Source: Escarpia spicata (Eukaryota; Annelida; Polychaeta; Sabellida; Siboglinidae). Taken from it: a stretch of DNA of 64,000 bases. The notes under the pieces are model-generated. The model had not been told where the DNA came from and made no database searches. It saw only the letters and a list, made by a program, of their open reading frames with translations. The position numbers and the translations under genes are program-made. The stretch's first letter is position 1, and each line of letters starts with the position of its first letter. The DNA is taken from the NCBI GenBank assembly GCA_963995525.1, contig OZ023206.1:25615206-25679205 (forward strand), read 5' to 3'. Positions 29,301-38,300 of this stretch are shown here, in pieces.

Positions 29301-32300
29301 GGAGTCTGTTCCAAGTTTTGTATTTATTATGTAATGTTCCTAAGATGATAATGACTAAGTTGAAGATATATTGCCAACCAAATTGTGTTTAGTATGCCCG
29401 TAACAACATTTGAAATTTGGAAGATATGACCCCATAACATGTTCAAATTGTAAACAAAACATCCAGTTTCAAAATAAGATTTATTGGCAATATGGCCTAG
29501 GCGGGCTGAGTTAACTGCTGTACCCTTTGATGTTAATGATTTTCCACGTAGACAGTAGATTTCTTGTTACAAATCACAACGCTGGCAAATTCAGGGTAGA
29601 GGAACAGACTGTTGCTGTTTAATGCAAAATGCACTCTTAAAATAAAAAATGGGACCTGCTTTATTCCGGCAGGATTCGAGGAGTTTCCAGACATTCTTCG
29701 GAAGATACTAGTGAAGTTCCATGGCAGTGTGATCAAGGTGCGACAGGTTACACAAACATTACATAAAAATCACTCATTTGTTACATCAAAGCCACACATC
29801 CATCACCTCAATGTCACATGTTCGTTACCTCACAAGTTTCACAAAAGACACTCCTTTGTCTCTAAAAGTCACACATTCATCACCTCAAAGTCACGTTTCC
29901 CCAAAAGACACTCTGTCATCTCTAAAAGTTACATATCCATCTCAAAGTCACATATTCATCTCCTCAGAGTCAGATGTTCATCATCTCAAAGTCACAGTCA
30001 TCATTTCAAAGTTATACCTTTAACATTTCAAAATCGCCCATTCATTGCAAAGTGACACATTCGTCACCTCAGAGTAATAGTTTCATCACGTCACAGTCAC
30101 ACATTCATCACCTCAAAGGCACTGGACACATCAAAGTCATCCTAACAAATCCTATGATTACCCACGTGTGTTTTGTGCTGTGAGCATAATGTAGGGTTGC
30201 ATGTAGCCTCATCAACTACCCCTTCCTTCACATATTGTACTTCTCTTCATGGTTGTGATGATAATTGCAGAAGTCATCATAACAGAATGTGATTACCGTA
30301 ATGCCTGTATGCATTCAGACACTGTATGTTTAAAAATTTACAAAATTAATTTTGTGTGTGTACCTTAAGCTTTCGGAGACCTCTGTAAAATAATTTTATT
30401 TTTGTTGCTATGTAACCAGACCTTGACATAGGAGATAACTGTAATTAAGTTACAAAGGCCTGTTAATACTAGGGTAATAAAACAGGAATGACATGACATC
30501 AAGACTTGTTTGTGTATGTATGTATTCAGTGTATCTGAGAATAAGTTTTGTGTATTGTATGTTTTCGGACAGCTATAATTTAATTATCGTTAAGTGTCTG
30601 AATACATCCAGTCATTACAGTATATCATTAGTAGTAGTAGTAGTAGACATCCTTCTGTCTTCTCAGACAATGGTTTGCGTCGTGATTGTAAACTGGAGTG
30701 GCTTAAAAGTCGCACTCTGGTGTGGCAGTCTCTGCCGCACTTGTCGCAGACGTAGCCAGTTGCCATCGCAGACGTCGTTGGCTTAACAGCATGTATATGC
30801 TGAAACATGAAGCACACTCCAGGACCTTTGTATTCGTGACCATGTCCTGCCAGGAGATGCCGAGAATGCATCTGAGGCAGTGAAGGTGAAAGCTAGTCAA
30901 TATCTTTTCTTGTCTTGTGTATGTTCTCCAGTCCTCACTGCTATAGAGGAGTGTGCTGAGGACACACGCGTGGTATACACGTAGTTTGGTATTCTCCATC
31001 AAGTTGTTATTGTTCCAAACTCTCCTGTTCAGTTTGGACATGACTGCGGCAGCTTTTGCTATGCGCTTGTTAATTTCAGCATCTAGTGACAAACTACTTG
31101 TGACTGTGGAGCCTAGGTATGTGAAGTTATCAACGACATCAGGTGTCACATCGTCAATCTTGATTAATGGTTGCATGACAACGTCCTGTCCCTTGACATT
31201 AGTAATTTTGATCCTGATAGTCAATCCAAATTCTTTGCAGGCGTGGGAGAGTCTATCCATTAGTTGCTGAAGATCTTCCCCGGTATGAGGACTCAATGGA
31301 CTTTTGTCTTAGCTTTCAACCGGGCGAGGTTAAACAGCTTCCCATCAGTTCTAGTGAGTAAGTAGATATCCTCTGTAGATGTATCAAAGGCAAATGATAC
31401 CATGATCGAGAAGAATATGCCAAAGAGTGTTGGTGCCAGAATGCATCCTTGTTTTTCTCCACTGTAGAACTCAAAGGGTTCGGATGTAGCCCCATCATAG
31501 TTGACTGTGCCCTTCATGTTCTCATAGAAGGAGGAGATCACACTGAGCTGTTTAGGGGGACAACCAATTTTCTCCAGCAGCTTAAATAATCCACTTCTGC
31601 TAACGAGGTCAAATGCCTTTGTGAGGTCGATGAAGGCAATATCGATGAAGGCAATGAAGGCAATATAAAACGGTCTTCTTTATTCTTGACATTTGTTTAT
31701 TGCTGTCAGTGACGACTTCTGTTGACTTTGTTTTCAGTGGAGCAGTCTGCTTTATGGATGGACCTATTGCCTTCTTAATTCCATCATGCATGTCCCTGAT
31801 ATTCCCTGTGTCAGATGACATCTGGATGCTCTGACTAAGTTGCAGCCTGTAATTATTGGCGCAATGCCGATCAGTCTGTTGGGCTTTGTTCTGAGCAGTT
31901 CTTAATGCATTCAGATTCGTTTTGCTTGGATCTCTCTTGAACTTAATGAGAGCAGAGTGCTTGGCCTCGATGACAGGTTCCATGACAGTGATGTTCGTTT
32001 CGTACCAGTCAGTGTTTGTGCGTTCCTTTTTGCCATATGTTGTGAGTGCTGTGTTGTACATAACATCATAAAGAGTGTTCCATTTCGCTTGCACATTTTG
32101 AGCTGTGTTGTTGGAGAGCACCGCTTCCAAATGTTGGAGAGCACTGCTCCAAATGTTGGAGAGCACCGCTCCAAATGTTGGAGAGCACCGCTCCAAATGT
32201 TGGAGAGCACCGCTCCAATTGAGTCACAAAACATTCTTCTCTGGGTAGGCTGTGTGGCTGACGTTGATACGTGTACAACATTTCTGTTTGGAGTGGAAAA

Positions 32301-35300
32301 GCCTCTTGTGTTTTAGTCTAACCTTGATGCAAACCAGAGAGTGATCAGTGTCACAATCTGCGCTATGATAGCTGCGTGTCTTCAGAACATTGTTGTGAGC
32401 ATCACTTATGGTGATAACTAGATCCAGTTGATGCCAATGACCCGATCTGGGATGTCTCCAGGACACCTTGTGACATGGCTTGTTTTTGGAAGAAAGTGTT
32501 TGTGATGGATAGTCCATGATAGCTGCAGAATTTGAGCAGTTTCTGTCCATTTTCATTAATTGTTCCTAATCCATAGTGTCCGAGGCAGGCAGGCCATGCC
32601 TCATGATCGGCACCCACTCTTGCATTGAAGTCTCCCAGCAGGTAGAGTTGTTCTGTTTTGGGAATTCTGCGTATGACAGCATCAAACTCCTTATGAAACT
32701 GATCTTTGGATTCCGAGGCAGAAGAAAGTGTTGGAGCGTAGACACTGATAAGGTTGACTGGTCCTCTCTGGGTTGAGATGCGCATAGAGAGGACCCGTTC
32801 TGAGCCAAATGTTGGGGGTTCAATTGTCAACGAGTTCTTTACCGCAAAAAACCTACGCCATCTTCACGCTTTTCTTCAGAATTTTCCCCTGCCAGAAGAA
32901 CGTATGTCGTTCTTTTAGTGATCCACTACGGAGACAGCTTCCTGTGTGTAGTGATGTTACAAACACTGGTGCATCACGTGACACTGGAGACGTCACTACT
33001 GTCGGTGCGACACATGGTAAAGATACCGTGACACAACCTGCAGATTTCGTACAAGACGATTCTGATGTTCCATCCAGCTGGCTCGACCGCGATAACACGT
33101 TGGCCGTACCCGATCTACCGAAGCCGCAGAACAAACCAGAGAGCACCTACAAAAGGAAATACTCCTCATCAATAAAAAACATGGTCGACAATTTGTTAAA
33201 ATCTAATAATTCTTTTAGCGATCCACTATCGGTGTTCAGCCTGTTTAGCTCAAAGTCGATGACGACTGTCTTCCTTGAGTCACTGATCTGTTGAAGATCA
33301 CTCGATAAGCCTGGACACATGGATCTGACATTCCAGGTTGCTAAGCGAAGAGCTGATATCTTCTTGTGTTTTCTTGATTTGTCTGGTGGTAGTTTGTCGA
33401 TCCGCTTGTTGAGCAGATGCTCTGAGCTCCACACACCCATGTCATTACTGTGCAGTGATTCTTAGACGCTACTGTTCTGTGTATACAGGTGACCACAGCA
33501 GCTAAGACGAAGTTGCAGTGTCGTAATTTTGTCTTCTTCCTCGCGATGCTGTTCAACCGTGCGAGTCGGTGGGAAGACAGGTAGGTAACCACACAACACA
33601 AGTGGAACCAACTGTCTGCACCTCGTAACATTTTGATTGTCAATTTTCTTGACTGCGCTTGTGCTTACATGGAATTGTGGGGAATCCTGCGTTCAAAATG
33701 TACGCAGAAAAATGTATAGACCAGTTTGTTTGTTTGCATTGTGATTGGACTGCTGATTTAGTTAAAGTAGTTATTATACTCTTGTTCTTGTCATTGTTTG
33801 CATAAACTGAATTTCGCACTATGCAGATGAATGCAATTTTACCCATGGTACTTTGTGTAGAGCCGAATTGAACCGATATCTGAACAGGGCAATTGTCTGG
33901 AGTTCAGCATACTACCGCATCATATTAGTGTCAATACGAGATCTTATAATATGCCAGTGTCCGCCTGGATAAGATGCCCAAGGTGTTTCCTCCACTGTCA
34001 GAGACTGACGTGTGCAGTTTCACTGTCATTGTTTAGGGTTGTGACTTGCTTTTAATCTTATAGCAGTGATTTCGGTTGTAATTTGTTGATGCCAGCTGCA
34101 TTGTAGTCTTTGGTATTCATCAGTGGAATAACAAACAGAACTAATGTACAATTTTTCATAAATTCATCGATTAAAACTGGAGTGATGAAAGAAATTATCA
34201 TTACGGGCGATCATAATTTTTTCAAGGATGGTGGCATCGGGGAGGGCTCAGTGTTCTGTGCACATATTTGTTTGGGGGTTGGTCGGATTTCAGTATCAAA
34301 GATTTGAGGGTGGGTACATGTTCTGTTTATAGAATTTTGTTAATAGTTTTTACCAATGTAAAGATAAAAAGGGGTCAGATTTCAGTGTATGTGATTGGAG
34401 GACCGGTCATTGCTTCTCCCCATGATAAATAATGACTGCTCCCTTATTTGGATTGTGATAATTTCTGTGATGTTTGCATTTCCAGTGACACAGTCACAGA
34501 TTACATTATCAGTTCACTCAACAAGTGGGCGGTGTTTAATACAAAGGTAAGTATCTCAACCATAGGCCATAACTCAGTATAACCCACATACTTTCCTTAC
34601 CCTTTTAGCGGACCATAAGTCTGCAGAGAGATTGGAATCACAACACAATACAATAGATCTTTCAACCCTGGAGGACTTGTGTTTCTGGCCAAATTATCTG
34701 GGTCGTTTTTAACACTAAAAGATGTCAAGGTTTGTTGAATAGTATGATGACGTTATTAAGCGACCGTTTACGTTACTTTCAGCATTCATGTTTGTAGCGG
34801 ATGACATGATGTATAACGAAAAACGAACAGGTTACCTCCCTTTAATACTGACTCTGACTTGCAGGCGACCCACTCAGACCGTCGCGGCATGAGCGAGTTG
34901 TTCTCTGAATGTCTGTATGACTTCATCGGTGTAGGCGGGGTGGCTCTCAAACGGTCCTTCCCAAACGACCACGAGACGCTCTTCAAATTCATCACAGAGA
35001 AAGTACTCTCCAACGATGTTGCAAGGTACTAGTGGGGGTGCAGAGACAGAGGTTAGATCACTAGACTCTCAGTCAGGAGAACCCAGGTTTCAATCCTTTA
35101 GCTTCCATGTTGAAGCTTAGGGTGTAATTTACAGTTGTCTACACAAGGGGTGAACCCCTGAATACTTATTATACAAATGTTGGTTGCATGTGAATTGCGT
35201 AACCATAGTGATTGCAAAGAAATTATTAGAAAGAAAACATAAAAGAATTAAGCTTCTATAGCGCCTATATCCCCAGGAATCTGAGCTCAGAGATGCGACA

Positions 35301-38300
35301 TACAACGATCATTAGGCAGAATCGGATGAACAAGTGTCATCATTAGAACAAGGGTCCGCCGAAGGTTTAGGGTGGGAAAGCAATTTCAAATAAATAAGTC
35401 TTCAGTTTTATACGAAAGGTAGCTATAGTTTCAAGTGATATTAAAGTGATAGGGAGTTGACTCCAGATTCTGGTCATAATGGTTGACTTGTTGTTATGTC
35501 CTTCTCATGTAACATGTTATGTGTCTACCTTCAATCTAGAATAGGCTCAACATTTCAAACTATTAGTTCAGGGAGAGGAGGTGGGGTCCAGAATTAGTAC
35601 GTTTTGTACAAGTAGGTAAATGTCGACAATTAAGAATGGCCCCTTAGGCAATTAAGAATGGCCCCATAGGCAATTGAGAATGGCCCCTTAGGCAATTGAG
35701 AATGGCACCTTAGGCAATTGAGAATGGCCCTTAGGCAACTGAGAATGGCCCCATAGGCAATTGAGAATGGCCCCTTAGGCAATTGAGTATGGCCCCTTAG
35801 ACAATTGCAGTTACAACATCTAGAGAGGCCTGGGTATGCCACCCATATTTAAGTAAAAGCTTCAACGTATAATGTTCTGCAGACATTGAAGACTTGAAGT
35901 CAGGAGAATTCAGTAAAACATGCATCTTAGAATGTAACAGGTTATTGTAAAATTTTAAGTAACCAAATTGTTTATTCACCAAAAATTTTACAGAACATTA
36001 ATTAAAAATATTTTGGCATTACATTAATAGGCTGTGTATCACGATATATTGTTATATAAAGTAATCAATGCTTGTGTTCATCATGCAGATCTGTTAAGGA
36101 GAATATGCTAAAACTTCTAATCAACCAACAACAAACTACCAGAGTCATGCAAGGAGTTGACACTAATGGCATCACCATGGAGACAGTGCCTGTTGCCATG
36201 GCAACAAACACATCGCAGACAGAGGAGCCAGAACAAGTGAAGACGGCAGATTTAGCGATTCAGGTTGAACTGTTGCTGGGTGATGGTGAGAAACACATGC
36301 ACATATGCAGCTTCTGACCCAGAGTAAATAATGATCCACAGAGATCTCGTGCTTGTGTGTGTGTGTGGTGTGTGTGTGTGTGCATTCGTGCGCGTACACG
36401 TGTGTGTGCATGCACGCTTGTTTAGAATTTAATAACATTGCATTTGATGACCTGTCACGTACATCAAATACAAGGAAACTTTGAGAAACAAGCACACGCC
36501 CTTGGCTGTGTGTATGTGTGTAAGTGCGTGTGTCTGTCTGTGTATATCTGGTGTATGTAAATACACATGCATGCACACAAACACACCCACCACTGTTACA
36601 TGTGACATTTAAGAAAATAGGTTTGGTCATAATTCAACATGTGTGATTATGAAATTAGAACAGCACGGCTGTATTGCACAGTGTCTATTGCTGTATTTTA
36701 CTCAAGATGCTTGTGATGTATACCGAGTTACGAACCATGGAAGGCTGAAGCGTCTTGCACTCTGTAATTGTTCGACAAATCTCTATTTGTAGGTGCATCA
36801 CGTGACCAGTCAGCACCTCGAAGAACTAGCTGTAGCTCCGAGGTGGACAGTGTCATGTCTGGTGACCCTGACCCCTATGGTCGGGTCAAGGTCATGTTGT
36901 CTGACCTCCGACTGGAAGAACTGCTCGACGTGTTTCTCTCCAATGCTGTCAGGGTAGGTCGTGGGAATCTTCAATGTTGTTGATTTGACCTTATCCATCA
37001 CGTGACGTTGCCTAGCAAAATGTCCGTCAAGCCATCAAAAAATGGATGACAAACACATGGAACATTCGGACATTCCGTTGTGTATTTTGTTGAAATTTTG
37101 GCCTCAAAAGTTTTTCTTTATGACGAAAACATAAGGCAAAGTTGTTAACGTGACATTTGTGTGCTGGAATATTCGATCTAGCAGATGTCATGCCACACTA
37201 TTGATACAATACGCATTTATTTAATGTTATCAGAATTGTTGGCAATGCAAAGCTTGACAGAATCATGTGCATAATTTTGATTGTGACAGGCAAGCCGTGA
37301 TGCAGTGGATCCGTCAATTTGTCATGGACTGTTATATAATATTCTCCCTGTTATGAGACCCCCAGAGAGATAAAGGTAGAGAGCTTTGAGCGGTTACAGT
37401 GTAGTGCAACTTGTCAATGCTCTCACTGCACATTCACTCAGGACTCTGTGCTGGATGTCGAGTTTGCGGACTTGAAGGATCTACTGAGGGAGTGTGGCGT
37501 TCGACCGGGGGAACTGCTCGAGATCAAGACGTATCTTGCCAAGAAAGGTTAGGGATTGTCTCATTCGTTTGTAAAGTCCAGAAAAATGGAATGTGTTTCA
37601 CACTGGTTTCAGCCACCAGTGGTGTGGGACTTTATAAGGAGGCAGTCTGTTCATAGTTTTTCTTTATTAATGTTCTTAAATTTATGATTACTGTTGAAGG
37701 TATACTGTCCACCAAATTGTGTTTAGTATGCCGCTGACAACGTTCAAAATTGAAAGTACAAACACAGGAACATGGTCAAATAGTAAACAAAACAAGCTTT
37801 ATTGGCAATATGGCCAAGTCGGGCCGAGTTAACTGCGGTTCCCTTTGATGTTCAACAATATCCCATTTTCCCATGTTCAACACAGCAGACTTCTGTTACA
37901 AATTACTACGTTGGCTAATGCTGGGTAGGGGAATAGACTGCCTCCTTTTGAAGATTTTGAGCAGTCCGAAACGGAACACGGCTAATAGCCACTGGATTCA
38001 ACTGATGCGAGATGGTTGCTGGTACATTGTCCACAATGCTGCCCGGTTCTTATGTAGGTTCTTATATATGTAATAATAATGTCAGTATGCATTAATATCT
38101 GTTACACCCAACTGGTGGCGCCGCTATATTGATTTATTTCCCCTGTGATACATGGTTATGTCCCAACTACCATCCAACTTTTTATTAGAGTCGAGCCTCG
38201 ATACTGGTCCTCGATTTTTGATTGTCTTCTACCATCATAGATGATCTCACGCTGTCATCTCCGCCACCCATCTCTCGTTCATGTCGTCATTCTTAAAGGT

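Larger units (their letters stand above)
30590..33640 (-). mobile_element. RTE-like LINE, internally deleted and interrupted
   Basis: The minus strand gives LRLATWNVRSMCPGL and RKTVVIDFELNRLNTD near 33240-33360, then SGSLKERHTFFWQGK (32870-32928). It continues with an endonuclease block ending LLGDFNARVGADHEAWPA and GHYGLGTINENGQKLL, and KVSWRHPRSGHWHQLDLV. This is the endonuclease also found in RTE/BovB-derived CFDP2-like proteins. The C-terminal part (31296-30700) has VVDNFTYLGSTVTSSLSLD, RVYHACVLSTLLYSSEDW and a terminal CDKCGRDCHTRVRLLSH finger. The palm motifs (YADD) are missing, stops are present, and a host exon copy sits inside the endonuclease. It lies antisense in intron 14. Confidence 0.85.

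Noticed and set aside
32809..33294. 161-codon open frame as a separate gene
   Set aside because: Its core is the copied fragment of exon 20; both flanks are antisense LINE sequence.
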